Origin: Opisthorchis felineus
Lineage: Eukaryota > Platyhelminthes > Trematoda > Opisthorchiida > Opisthorchiidae
Assembly (NCBI GenBank): GCA_004794785.1
Contig: SJOL01008686.1
Span: forward strand, 1 to 64,000
DNA: 64,000 bases
Direction: 5' to 3'
The stretch's first letter is position 1; the number at the start of each line of letters is the position of its first letter. The notes under the pieces were generated by a model. That model did no database searches. It was not told where the DNA came from and worked only from the letters and a program-made list of their open reading frames with translations. Position numbers and translations under genes: made by a program. Shown in pieces: positions 34,619 to 49,600 of the stretch.

Positions 34619-37600
34619 GTTCAGTTGTAACACCCTTTCCGTGCCTAGATGCCATGCCAGTCGAAGGAAGCACGGGGGCTGGGATACTGCCACGTTTCCC
34701 AAGCCTAGACAGGAGAGGTCGAGTTCGAACCACCGACCTTCCGGTCAGAAAATTCGCGCTCTAACCACTGGGCCATCTCGCCCTCTATCTGTCTGAAGAG
34801 TAAAATCCCACACTGCGGCGTTCACAATGGTTATTCTACTGACAAGCAGATATGTGACACCAGTACTACCCGTTCGATAAACGGACACTTACCATTTCGG
34901 AAGACAAGCTGTGTAGTGAGCCCGCGCTGCAAAGTCCAGATGACTGTTGCTGCTGAGCAGTAGGCCCAACTGTTGGCGACGATGACGAGGAAGCTGCTTG
35001 AGAGTAAGTCAGGCCAATCGAAGGCGATGAGTTTACCGCGGCCGAAGAAGATGAAGCCACCAAACTCGAAGCATATGACACCAAACCGATCCACACATTC
35101 TCCATAGCTTGGCGCAATTTGGGACGAGCGTGGTCGAATCGGCGGACGAAAATGCGCGGTACAAGGCGTGGGAGAGCCGGAGCCAACGCACGACCAAGGC
35201 GGCGAACAAGACCTGCATAGGTCACACTGGCGGCCAAGCAACAGCCCACATTGGTTGCAGCACTTGAGCCGGCGAGTGCACGAGTGTTGGGTGGTGGAGC
35301 AATAGCCAATACAATCAATGACAAGGCCAAATCAGGACGCCCGATTTGCTGGGCTAGGTTACACAATTCACTGTAGACTGGTGAACCTTGTCTGAACAGG
35401 AGATAGGGGAAAAAATCCGAGAGATTGACAATCATATAAAAGGTCAAAGTTGGCAGGATTTTTTTTGCAGGCGCATCAAAATTTGTATGATTCCGAAACA
35501 GTGCAGGAGAGCTCTATGTCCGACTCAACAGCAGTCCACGACGGACTTTGGCCGAATCGGAACCAAAGGTCTCAGAAGAGTGAATTCGAATTTAATGGCA
35601 AGTGGATCTCAAATAGCGTACAGAGGGGATTCAGGGGAACAACTGTACTGAAGTACGAAAGCCACAGACTCGGAGTGACAGAAGTTAACGCATGTGGGCA
35701 GGGAATCTGTGCAGCACACATGAACCGTCTAGTAAAGTATATTGGTTCAAACGACCGTAGATTTTGTCTACCTACGACGGATGCACACTTGTGATTGGAT
35801 GAAGACTTTATTGAGTGTATTCCCGGCAACTTCTTTGAACCGTCCTTCGATCATCGCGGCGCAACTATCCTGACGAGCTCAAATCAAAGGGGAATGGGGA
35901 CAACCAAACATTCAAGTCTCGCCCCTGGTGATGAAAAACGAGACATTTTAAGTGTCAACGTTCAATGTTTTGTTTCTGTTGTTTACCACCAAACGTCCGG
36001 TAGAGGTATAAGACACTGGTAACCTCCTTTTGAATTTGAAGTCACAGGCGGAACGCGCGCAATCTCCCTGTACTTTTCATTGTTGGGGTCCTAGAGGGAT
36101 GCACTTCAGCTGGAGTATAACTTCTTGCAGCAGCTCAGCCAACAGATTTGAACTTACCGTCAGCAGCACCCGGTTAGGTGATAGAATAGAACAGAGTCGG
36201 TACGGCGTTTTCTGGTCAGCTTGAGGGTCCAGGTTCGTCACTAAGGAATCCGTTTTACAACAGCAAAATGTAAGGAACTCTAACACAACTGAAGTAGAGC
36301 ACTGCCTTCAATACCCCAAACGAGTGACAGCTCGCCCAATGGACATCAGGTTTGGACCATAAAACACTACGCTTTGGCGAGACGCCAGATAAGCGACGCG
36401 CCACGCTGTAGCCCAGAACCAGGACGTGGTCTGAGTATTTGTGTACACGGTTGCTCCAAAGCCCAACATGCTTGATTCAGTGCTGGGTATGAGGTGGTTT
36501 GAAGATAACTCAGTGGTCAAGTCGTGAAATTACTGACCGGAAAGTCCGTGGTTCGAAACCAACCCCGGCATCTCGACTGCTCCTGTCTAGGCTTGGGGAA
36601 CCTGGCAGTATCTCAGCCCTCATGCCTCCTCCGGGTAGCGAGGCAGCTAGGCACCAAAATGTTGTTACATATTGACCCCATTCATTGATACTGGCGTCTC
36701 ACGACAGTAGGGTTAACATTGGGTTAAACAACAGGTTCGACGCTGTACGGTTTCAGTAATCTGACCGAGCTACCTTTGCACCTTTGCCGATGGCAGAATC
36801 ATGGTTATTTTTAGTCGTCAAGCGAGTCAATATATGACGGATGCAACCCACAAATCTGGTTAGTTTTGCGTCGATGGATGTGCCGAACATCCCACATAAA
36901 GGGCCGGGCCTGGAAAACCCGACCCAGATGCTTGCCGAAAGAAACCGATGAAATGGCTCCATGGGACTCTCATGACTAATACTCTACTGTAATAAGATGG
37001 GTGATGCGCCAGACCTTGGAATTTGGGCAAGAATGGGAACCAGTTGCGGCACTACCCGGCGTAGAACGATAGACAGCTAATAACAGGGTGAAAGTCGGGC
37101 AGATTTGAAGAACACGGCATGAAAGTGAGTCCGAATGAGCGAGAACTTCAGGTGCCTAAGAAATAGTTAAACGGCAACGCTTCCCACGTTGGAGTTAAGC
37201 TGAATTTGGTCAGATATTACGGTGGTTTATTGTTATCAGCTGGTTATGCAATCAACTGAAGCATTTTGGGACCACGCTCGTCTACTCTGAACCTTGCGGG
37301 TGCTTTTAAAGTTCACATCACACCTATGAATGGAGTACATCGAATAACCAAAATGACAATACCTGCGTTCTCCGGTGAGCTGCACAGAGATACCCCGGTG
37401 GATAACATCGTCGACTTTCGGATTCCAATCTTGTTTGGACTGACTACTGACTCCTTCTTAACTAATCATCGTATGCATGTCGTTCCATCGATAAAAACCT
37501 ACTCACATCTCCCACACTTCCAGTTCCTCTAAGCTTGCAACTAAACCTGACACCCGCTGATCGTATAATCCTGATTGCATAAAGAGTCATCGAGTGAACG

Positions 37601-40600
37601 AGTGACAGTGGTCACTCAAATAGGGTTAGGTGTATCAGTGAAATTGACTCATCTTATTTGGGTCTTCTGTGTCCGCGGATAATCCAACCGCTTGATCGAA
37701 ATTAACATGATAAAACTGGACACAGGTGACCACGGAAATTTAATAAATAAATCGTTGAACTGTAACACCTTTTTGGTGATAACCTGCGATACCACCCGAA
37801 GGAATCACGAGCGCTGAGATACTACCAGGTTGCCCGAGCCTAGACAGGAGTAATCGAGATGTAGAGACTGATTTTGAATCACAGACCTTCCGCTCAGTAA
37901 TTTCGCGCCTTTACCACTGAGCTGCCTCGAGCTCATGAAGTAGTAAGGTGAACACCGGAAGGTCCTCATAACCCTGGTGTTTATATCTCTCTGATCGAGA
38001 ACCTTGTAGCCGGAACCTGGAATTTGTAGGCGACATTGTTCTCATTTTTGAAAAAGGGCAGGAAGCGCATGAATTACTAGAAAACCTAACCAAGATCAAC
38101 CAGTCCTACGACATGTCGTTAGTTGCTGATACGGCCTTTCTGGCAGCAGTAAGACCTGCTGATGTCGACTATACGCAGTGTCGAGTCGGATGGCTTCGAA
38201 AGCTACTGAAACTTGTCGGAGTTGATGAATGAAGTTGCTCTGCTTCGGCACGCGTAAAGCGAAGTGACAATCAGGCCCGCACAAAGGCATGATCAGAGTC
38301 AAGTTGCGTACCCAAGAAGGAATGGTAATCTTCAATTGAAGTTCCCCATCGGTAACTGATAGCGACATGCTGTGCGGCCGCGAGACTTGGTGACTTCGGG
38401 TGGAGAATATGGGACATCCTCAGGTGTTTGACCACTGAGGTTTCAGGACTATAGCTGAAATTAGTTTGAGGTGCGAATTCGGAGTGAGGTGATCAGGAAA
38501 CTGATCTTCGGTAAAGTAGACGATACTTCATTCAGTAAAAGCATCCGTCACTGCAAACTAAGGTGGCTGAGCCACGTGTTATGTATGCCGATTTACCAAC
38601 TGCCAAGAATAACGCTTTTTCGGTGCCTAGTGGCGGAAACCTATAGGTGGGAGGAATATGTCAAGTCAGAGGGGAAAGAAGGATGTTGTGAATAGTTTGG
38701 GCGGTGTTGGTCCTGCACGCTTTCCAGGATGGGGTCCAGGTGACTGATTGGTTGGTGATTGGCTGGGGAAACTGAAGCATATGGCAGCTAACTGATGCCA
38801 GTGGTGTTCATGCTGTCAATTTCTATCCAGATTCTAACTGTTTTCGAGGCGTAGGCACCTTGGATGTTTGCGGCAGGATAGAACTAGGTCCCTTTCCCTG
38901 GCCATGAGGCATTATTCAGATACACTGACATGGTTGCATGGCACCTAATGTTGCTGTGATTGATGGTGATAAGTCTTGTTCGTGGGAAATTCAAGAGGTT
39001 ACACAGAACGGAAAAGGGAGCCCATTGAGAAGTGGACGTCACAACACGGTTGCTAACAGCTGAACCAAATAGTGGCGAAATTAAACCCAGGGTTGGAATA
39101 TGAGAGAATAGCATACCCACCTTTTTCCACTCCCAACGATCGCCCGAGTCAGATTGGCGACCAATTCAGCTCGTATATCTTCAGAACTTCGATCATAAAT
39201 TTGACCCAACGTTGCCACGGCAACACACTGAACAGATTCTGGACGGGAAAACGAAAGAAGTGTATCAGAACTGAGAAGCTCCAGGTAACTAACACAATGC
39301 AGATAGTAAGGCCAAACATAAAAGGTACAACTCTTAAAGATAGTGATAAAAACAAATTGTTCAGCTGTAACACCGTTTCGGTGCCTAGCCGTCATGACAC
39401 CCACAGGAACCATGAGGACTGAGGTACTACCAGGTTGTCTAAGCCTAGACAAGGGCAGTCGAGGTGCCGGGGTTGGGTTCGAACTACGGGATCTCTGGTT
39501 AGTAATTTCACGGCTTAAACACTGAGCTATCTCAAGCTCACAAAACTTGAAAGAAGAAAAGATAACCGTGGCTGAATAAAAAGAAACAATAAGGACTTCT
39601 AAAACTCCAAGTTCCATACATGAATCAGGTTGTTGTGAAGCATACGTGATCGGAAGACACTATGGGGGACCGTACTCGCTTTAGACGTGCAACCTGATTA
39701 CATAAAGTGATGAGCCAATGTTTTAAATCGGAAATCTAAAACATGGAACAGCACAGTCAGTATCAACCTTCATCTCAAGGACGAGGATAGGCACAACGGG
39801 ATGTTCAGAACAGTCAAGGACTGAAGCCGCGACCACTTCGATACGACTGGGGGCCGTCAATCTCGCAACCACTTGATAAGGAATTCTGTCGTCAATCTGG
39901 CTCAAAACGTTCCGGACGTAACCCTACTTAGGATCCTTTGTTTGCGCTTCAGGCCTTCCTCAATTTCTCCCAAAACAAACGTTATAGCGATTCCGCTTGA
40001 AAAAGGGCATTTCGGTTTTCAGCCATAAAGCGTGCACCAGGTGTACACTGTTTTTTCATTACAGAGTCATGCCCGAGGGTCAAGAGAATGAGGGAAGGTA
40101 GCCAAGCATTGGGATTCACTGACGCCGAAGTTATACATTTACGTATTGATAAGACAATCTCAACTTCACCGCTACCACTGATAGCCTAACTGCATGAGGA
40201 GCATGAAGAGGGCCTCAGTAATGTGTGGAAAGAGGGATAAGAACTGCAAAAAGTTTCGGTTGCGGGGGCAATGTCCAAGAACAGGGTTCCTACAACCCAC
40301 AATATTATTGAGGTGAAAACATCCGAATAACGGTGTTGGAGCAAGACAGCGTTAGTGATATTGACCCACCCTAACCTTTGGAACCTCACTTAACATAAAC
40401 CAGATGCATAACGACACAAACTTCGGCCAGGTAACATTGTCTTCACTGGGATTTGTTACATGTCATGTCCACATGGTTTCTGACCAACTGGATTTCAGCC
40501 AAAAGATCAATACGAAAAAGCAACTCTCAGAGGACGAGTGTTGATGTGGGAGCGTCGTTTGCCACGCTAGTGAACTAGGTTTACACATCTGTCCCGTCCC

Positions 40601-43600
40601 GGGGTCCAAAGCTTAAGGTGGAGCGCACTTCTGGGGTTGTACTGATTGGCGCCATGATGGCTATGGGTAGCAGTCACGACTGCGCAGTGCTGTTCTTTCG
40701 AATTTTCCTATTCAAGTACAGTAAAATGAATGTCGTCAAGTTACTAAGTTCATCTAGGTAGGCATTTCGTCGTGTAAAGCATAACATCCGATTGCTCTGT
40801 CATGGAGGAAATGCTTTTCCTGATAGTTCGTGTATTTCATCATGAAAGTCACTGTGATACATCACCATTAGATCCGAAACACTAAACTGATCGATTACTA
40901 GGTCCAGTCACAACTTGACCTACCATCTTTCTCTTCTAAAAGATCAATAATTAGCCGGTCCGATAGCAGTGCATTGGGCAACGGGCCAATGCGTCGCACA
41001 AGAGCCAAAGTCCAAAACGCTGCGGCCAAAGTCGTAGGTCTCGCTTGCACCTGTCCCGGACGATGTGTGAGCAGACCTTCTAGATGTTTGGCAAGCCACA
41101 CGCCAGCTGGGCTAGCGACAGCCGCCTCAATGGCTTTTGGAACAACGACCAGAGGGTAGACACGTTCGTACCAATGCCGCTTGAGTGGTGAAGCAGGTCC
41201 CAATAGACAATCGGCGATGGCGATTCCCACGGCTAGATGCAGACTAGGGTCGTTAATCTGAAAATTAAACCGGAAAGTAGGGGGTAGGTCGACGGTGACA
41301 TGGCCCTTCCGCTGTTAATCACAAGATACGAAAATGACCTAGGAGCAGCAAGGTGGAAGAATTACTAGCGGGTCGATGCAGCCGCGGTATGCTCTGTTTG
41401 GGTTGCTTGGGTTTCGATAGAACGGCAAAGAGATTAGAGTATAATGCTACTGCTGATACTGGTAAATGCGTATGTTCGCTAAGTATCGTTGGAAGAATAA
41501 ACTGCATGAGGCGCACCAAAGATGTCAATATAAAAATCCAGAATCCGGAATATGTGCTCACATTTTCTTTATAATTATTGTGGCTGAACTGAGGAGAATA
41601 TAACAGCTATTAAACAGGGCTCACCTCAGCTGTATCGGTAATCAATTTCAGAATGGCAATGGTATGTGGGTGCGAAGTCACATGTGTATCGGAGTCCTTA
41701 GGGTTACCGGATCCCTTACCACCAGATTCCGATACACGTTCGGTTCCTTCGCCCATACAACAGGCTGCCAAAGCGCGGAGGGCGGCTTGAGCAACATGTT
41801 GCTGACCAGTGATTGCACCAGCAATATCTCCGCTACCGCTGCCAACGCCAGTGCCGTAAGTGGATGCTGATGGAAGATAGACCGCGATGCGATGTATCAT
41901 GGCAGCCTTGGACGAAACCAAGTTCGGGGTTGCACCACCAGGTATGGGAAGTGAGCCAGCAGGTAGATGGGACAGGCAACCTGCACGGGTGACGATCATA
42001 AGGGCTTCGAGAATAGCAGCTACGGTGGCCTGTGCGATGCTGGAATTGACGTAGAAGCCGCTATCGTGGGTCGAACGTTTCTCTTTGGTTGTGGTAGTTG
42101 CCAGCACATTATGGAATAGACAACTGGGCTTGACAAGGAAGTTTGCTGAGATCAAATGGGAAGCAAGGGTGATGAAACGACAAACACATACCACAATGAG
42201 ACAGCAAGCAGCCAAGTGGGTCCCTCAACCGAGACAAACGTGACTATATAGTTCTAAAATCTAGACAGTAAAGAAGGATAGACAATATCATGATGTTAAT
42301 TAAAAATGCAACTTCTTGCCATAAAACTGGAAACGGGTGCGATACTATTTCTATCCGTCAGTCCGTTTATAGCAGCATATTCACAATTTCACGAGTTTAT
42401 GCGAATCTACACAATATTAGTTACGCTAAGCAATTTATCCAACACCTATGACAGTAGGGTTTACGGGCACATACTAGTTAGACGATTACGCGGGGCGGAA
42501 TTCGCTTTCAGATGTTTCCGCCATGGGTACATGTGGGTCGTGCACCACAATCGGGGTTTTCAGTATTCGCAAGCACTAGGAAGTTTGAGAACTACGCGAC
42601 ACATCGTGACTTCTGTGAGTTGCCCGAGTACGTGCGTTCTGCTCAGACGATCAAAATGGAGTTTACTGAATGTATCTTTGTCGAGTCGCCAAGCCTAGTT
42701 GCAATTCCGGCTAGCGTAGGCCGTGTAAGGATAGTAATAATAGTTTAGCTGTAAAATCCTATCGGTGCCCAGTTGCCATGCCGCCCGAAGGAAGCACGAG
42801 GCCTGAGGCGCTGCCAGACTGCGAAGGCCTAGACAATCGAGATACCGGGGTCGAATTCGAATCACGGACCTTCCGGTCAGTAGGTTCGTGCCTTGACCGC
42901 CAAGCTATCTTGACCGAGGATGAAACTTATGAAAGCCAAAAGGTTGCGAAAGTTGAAAGTGACCAGCGAAATCCAGCAAAGTTCACGACAACCGACTGCA
43001 TTGAATTAAAAGTCCTGTTTGGCTTGTGATGCTCTTTGCTGCGCATAAAAACAATTATCAATCTACCAAGGAACATCAGGGAATTGTCGTCCGTAGTTTA
43101 AACACTGAGATGTGAAAGCCAAACTTCATGGCTGGTTCTAGTCTTTCGGTGATTGAGTCAGTGACCTTTTGCATGTGACGAAGACAGTGTACAAGGTGCG
43201 GAGCGTGTCCCTCCTCTGGAACTATAGCTCGCTGTTTATGAATAAGATAGCATCTCAAAGGTTTCGACATTTAGTTCTTTGAAAAGCATCTACCGACCTA
43301 ACAATTTTCACACCTCATGAATAGTTTGTTACGTCAAGACAAAGTATTACGAAATCTCGAATATATTACCAAACGAAACATGAAGCGGGTTTGTGTGGCA
43401 CATTCAGTTGAAGAAGAACATCACAAACGAGAGATTCAGAAGGATTCATCTGAGCCTCCCGCCAAAACCAAATTTGTGTGCGAATGAGAGTACTTGTTTG
43501 ATTCAATTGTGTAAAGTATTAAAGTGAAAAATGAGCAGGTGGGGAATGGACCTGGTGTCAACATACTGCACGTAATATGACAGCTCGAGATAGGTCAGTG

Positions 43601-46600
43601 GCTAAGGCGCAAGCTTGCTAACCAGAAAGTCCATGTTTCGAAGCCGACCTCGCCATCTCGATTTCTCCTGTCTAGGTTCGGGCAACACGGCAGTATCTTA
43701 GCCCTCGTGCTTCGTTCGGGTGGCATGATAGCTAAGCACCGGAGTGGTGTTGTTACAGCTGAACGATTATTAAGGTAATGATATGAGTGTACAAAGCAAC
43801 CGAAAAGTTGTAAAGCACGTGCCATAGCCTGACGGATTGGGAAGAATACAGATAAAATGGTTTACACAAAGGTCCGTAGCGGTTGCAAAGTTTAATAGCG
43901 TCAAAAGCAACTACGCTTACCAAAATGACCAGTTGCGTATTAAGACCCCATTATCCCGGATCGGCTAATCCGGTGGCTTCGAAAAAGAAGAATTTCAAAA
44001 AGTATTACAGATTAGCTTACGTACACATTAAAGTAACCATCTGCTCTATCGCCGCGATGATATCTACCCGCAACTGCTTCTGCTCCTGTTGTTGCTGGCC
44101 TTGTTGTTGCTGCTGGTGCTTTTCTTTTTTGCTTTTCCTCGTGGGACCACTGCTTCCAGTTGTTGACGAAACAGCCACGGTTCCGGTACTATGCTCTTGT
44201 CTCGAAGCGTCGGCTGCTCCTTGGATGGCCACATAGCGCGTGAACAGTCGTTCAAGCAGATAGGCTGCACCCATAAACATTCCCTGTACAGCATGTGAAC
44301 TCTCTCCATCTATATGTTGTTGCTGATGGCTTCCCGGGGTAGGAATAGCAGCCAGCATGTTCTTGGCAGTTTGTAAAGCTTGAGTAGGCGTCTCGGTAGC
44401 CATGACAACCACACTGTAGACAGAGGCACACGCATGTCTGCAGTTAGCTCCGCGTGGAGTAGCTAGCAGAACACTCTAAAAATGGAGAGCAAACAGAGAA
44501 TAGATGTTAAGTGCTTCTGTTGGTTCGGATATATACGGTTCCTTATCACGGTGATGCAAAACTAGACTTCTCAAAGGACGGGTGCAGAAAGCAGAATCGT
44601 CAGGGCTAAACTGTGGACAGAAGGATGAAAGATTCACTGGGCGTCATAGAAGACTAAAGCCCCAACCGAGAGGCACGGGAACAGGAAGAGAGACACCCAC
44701 CCAAGAGGGTCGTCAACGGTTGCTTTATGAGCGAGTTACCCAAGTGAAAGCTACCGCCTGAAACAGACAGTCAGCATCCACCAGTTCCTAACTTTTACGA
44801 AACCTTACGAAGACATTGCACTGTAGTGGCCACCTAAGGTAGAGCAGGTGATTTCGCCAAATGACATCTTATTAGAGTAGCTTTTCTGACGAATTCCAAT
44901 TTCGACAGATATACACCCGCAGAAGGTTATAGTGTTAATACCCAAATTTTTCCGTGTGCTAGTTCCATCCGAACGGTCCTCAGAAACGCAGCCAGATCAG
45001 TCCACATCAAACATGATCAAAAAGCGACTACAAAGTGACTCACATTCATCCGGTCGAACAGTTGTTTGTTGCATGTGATCAGTTCTTTCGTATTGCCGAC
45101 CAGAACTTCCTCAAGATAGTTCGGGAAGTTTGGGGCTAGAAGAAAGGTGAAGAAAAGCGAAAAGAGAGGAAAAGCGATAACCTTAATAAAAACTGGATGA
45201 AGTAGTCGTATGCAACTCGGAAAGAGTGACTCACATTCTTTTGTGTTTTGAGAACGTGTGAAGATTACCACTTGAATGAGGCGAAAATAGGTATCGATAC
45301 TACGTTTAGCCTGTTCCGGATTGATTTGATGTAAAGTGGTGTTCGATGTGGATGAGGTAGAGGACAGGGGTCCGGCAGTTGGACTAGTCGTGGCTGATGG
45401 ACCACCAGCTGAGCCGCTGGGGGTCTGAATCGACCCAGGGCCAGCGGAACCAGCTGACAGGAAATAGCGAACAGTCTGGTTGACCAGATAGCGTACTTCG
45501 TCTTCAGTCTCGTAGGTGAGGCCGGCCTCTTGTGCTGGAGTTAGACCACCACGCGTAGCCAAGAGACACAAACGAATAAACTGTACCACCTGGACAGAAC
45601 GGGAAAGCGAAACAGGAAAGTCCACACTTTGGTGTCGACACTTTGCCGCTAAGTACGAAACACTTTAGAGTTACAGACATAGATACCAAGAAATAACCAC
45701 TATTCCTAAATTCCAAATTCATTTAAACCCCTTTGAGCACAGTAGTACAAAAGGCTGATTCTAACCGAGCAATATATTATTAGTAAGTTTTGCATCAGTT
45801 TGATAGAAATGCGACCTAGTCAGGGTGTTGGCTACTAAGGTACTATCGTGCTATATTCTTTCTTGGCTTCTGCCTCATCTAGGTGCCGTGGGTCAAAATG
45901 CACGGTAACCTGAAACAGTATGCAACGAACCGAAGTGAGACCGCTAAAATTGTAAACATGAAGCATCTAAGTTTCACTTCTACTTCACTTCGTAGCTGCT
46001 TCGATTCGTTTGTCGTGAATAAGTTGAAAAGGCTAGACATTGGTCAACACCTTAGGCTGTCGCCTCTGGCGAAAGGCTGTTGTTTTGTCACTCTCACTGT
46101 GCAGGTGAAGGAAACTAAAGCGGCCTGATCCAACGTGCCACGATGCCCAATTTAAAGCTAACAAAGTGAACTGAAGGCTCTTACAGTCAGCCCTCGATTA
46201 TCCTGGGTGAACCGAATACACATAGCGGGAAACTGTTTGTTGCCTTTCGCAATTCAGTTGCAGATTGGATGGTCCGTACTTCAGCTGGATAATGTCCCCA
46301 TGACGAGAATGGGCTCGAGATAGTTCAGTGGTTAGGGAGAGAACTTACTGATCGCAGGGGCCTGGTTCGAACCCGACCCCAGTATCTCGACCGCTCCTGT
46401 CTAGGTTTGGGCAACTTTGCAGTTTTTCAGTCCTCGTGCTTCCTTCGGGTGGCATGACGGCTTGCCGCCGGAAGGGTGTTACAGCTGAACGATGTTTTTA
46501 TGGTCTCAAATCAACAATCATGGTGTCTGTTTTGAAAACAGAATTTACTACGAGATTCAGGCGAGTGACCAACCGCTGCTATCCGACTAGTAGCCAATAC

Positions 46601-49600
46601 AGCCTCTTCGCCTCATCTTCAGCTTGGGGTCTTCGAGGTATCTGAATGTGCTGACAACTTTCCCTCTTGCTGTGTTATCTCTTCCCAATCCGAAAACCAT
46701 TACATGAAAATAATTTTATCCGATCTATTTTCCTCCAGCTCGGGAACAAAGTTATGGCTTGATCGATCTAGGTGCGTTTAAGTACCTTGTTATCGTCCTC
46801 TCGTTTCTCCTCATATGAAACACTTTGCAAAGCGTCCTCTCAACTGTACATATGACAAGGCCCAGTTCAAAAAGATGGTAGATGGTTCAAGTTGAAGCAC
46901 TCTTCCGGAAGCGCAGAAGCTCTTTCTTTTGTGGAAAACCTAAGTTCATTTAATCGCTCTCTCAGTGTATTATGTGTGCGTTTGTATGTTCCCTATGTCG
47001 CCTCGCACTGCCCCAATGATGTCATATTTCCTGGCCCACTTGAGAAGGATTTTCACCGTACTAGACAAAGCGTAAAAACTTCCTTTGCTAATACAATTTC
47101 ACCTCCTTCTTCAAACTTACATTTTGATCATTTACTTATTCCGCTTCTTGATGGCTTTACGGTTCGTTACCTTGTCAACTCTGAACCTGTTAAGACCCAG
47201 TTACAGACAGCCTGTTCCACTTGATCGCCTCTAATACTTCGTTTCTACTTCGTAAGCAATTATCGTTGACCATTATGCAATGAGAATACGCTGAGGTCTC
47301 ATCAGACAGATGGAAATTGATGAACATAGTTATCTGTCTAGCAAAAACAACTGACCAGTCGGTTCTATCAATTTACGGGGACACCTTACTCTTCCGAAGA
47401 TGAGCGTTTGAGTTTTTGTACAATCACTATAACTTACTGGGATCAGACGCTCCACTTCGACAAACGGGTTTTTGCGAGAGTGTTGTGTATCCTGTGGGAA
47501 GGGAAGCACAAATAACCGAAAAAAACTTAAAGTGGGTCGTCAGAAATACATCAAGGTTCGATTACAAACACAACCTGTATTGTATCAGTCCTCCTTAGCT
47601 GTAGAACAGCCTATTCTCAACAGAGTAATCACCGCCATGGTGGATTGGATACGGATCAACCTCAGGGTACCTAGATTATTCTACACAAACAACCGTGTAC
47701 GCAAAAGTTCAACATCCAAAGCAGAAATAGACAAAGCGGTTGAGAAGAGATCACAAGGTCAAGAAAGCTCGGTGATTAATGCGCGAACTTACTGACCAGA
47801 AGGTCCGTGGTTAGAACTCAACACCAGCGTCTTGAATGCCCCTGTCTAGGCTTGGGTAACCTGGCAGTATCTCAGCCCCCGTGCTTCCTTCGAGTGGCAC
47901 GGCAGCTAAGCACCAGAAAAGTGTCAAAGCTAAACGACAAGGTCGGTACTCAACCAATATAAGATCACTGTAGAAGATTAGTACAGCAGTAACGTGTACA
48001 AGTGGGAGTGAAACACTAAAAATTATTCTTTTCGGAAGGTTGAAGGTTCGAATCCCGACGAGGAGGTCCACTGGGTGTAACATTGACCGTTCTTTGCAAA
48101 ATATTCCCTGTTTTTGCTTTGAACAACTAGGAATTCCATTCTACACGAAACTAACCGATTCGTGAGAGGTATCAACATGATTGGCGGATAAGTAGAGAAA
48201 AACTGCGGATTAATTAACGCATCAGATACGTTTACATGCTTCTGTTATATCAGGACCCAATGTGACTCCGTTCTCCAGTAAGCTCTAGCTCGGTAAATCC
48301 TTAAAAACCACAAGCAGGACAAGTTGTGTTGATTGGCGCACGCAGACTATCCGCGATACACTTTGACCCAGAACCTCACACGAGAAACTGTGTTCAGTCA
48401 GAAATTCATACCTGCACACTCACTGACCTCCGGGAACTCCATTTTTGCCATTCTACTCCCATGTGTGAGAGGTGAGTTTTCAAAAATAAACAAGTAGATT
48501 ATTCACTCGAGCACAACGGGCCCCATAGAACGGCGTAGTGAGTGAGTATTGGGTGGATATTGCGTGATCCTTAAGGAAGACTTCATAGTGGTTGTTTGAA
48601 ATGTCATCAACAAATCAGCCACCTAACATTGGAACAGAAGTTTGCTCCAACCGTATGAAAAGAGGATATCACAGGAAAGAGTCGTTTTGGGCTCTGCCGG
48701 CAAAGGGACTCCTTTCAGAGGAGGAAGAGGATCTCGTACTACATTGTAGTTGACTGTGCCGTTGTGGACTCTCCAGAGGAGTGTTCTTTCATCAGAGGGC
48801 TCCCTGTCTAGAGAGATAACTGTGAGTTTCGCGGAAATACAGGGCCTGAAGCAGCGTTCCGCAAGCAAGATGCACCAGACAATAAAACTGGCCCAATACG
48901 TAAAGTGTGTCACGAATTGCAGGCCTACGTCTTCATCCGAAATGTTATTCACTGAGTTCGAGTTAAAACCCCCTGCAAAAGCAGACACATGTAAGCAGAA
49001 CAGTGATTGTAATAAATGGCTAGCTAGTCCGTAAAAATCAGATGGGCCTATTGGTCCTTCCCGGGAATATATCGTGGGAATGAGAAAAACGTCCTGCAGA
49101 GATTTTCGAGGGCCTACGGATGTAGTGTGACACATGGATCATATTAGGATGTTCAGCTACTACTAACCCGTGTTTTTATCGACCACATTAGGAAGACTGT
49201 CAGTGGACATGCTCGTGGACAATGTTAGACGACCTCTTTGGGTGTCTTTAAGAAGGGTGGGGAAAATTGAAGTAAGTAACCTGTTGTCATATTCTATTTC
49301 ACATGGTTGAGTTCCTTCGACAGGGCTTGGCAACATTAGTTGAACGTTTCTCTGATAAACTGAAGAGGGACTTTCTTAGTAAGACAGCAAGTTAAGACAA
49401 GCTCTCAAGCATGAAAAACAATACGGAAATGCTGCTTTTTGACACTATGGCCCGGTGACCTGTGTTGCATCCACTTTTTGAGCGTGCGTGCTCGCTAACT
49501 TCATCGTGTTGGCCCAGAACACCAATCGCAGAGAACAAGCTTTGCTCTCTGTGACTTCGTTTTTCTGGTGGCTTGAAGTTCTTAGGATAAACAGCATTTC

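Noticed and set aside
48623..49135. 170-codon minus frame as a host gene
   Set aside because: No family features, start context or splice partner; listed only as an unassigned frame.
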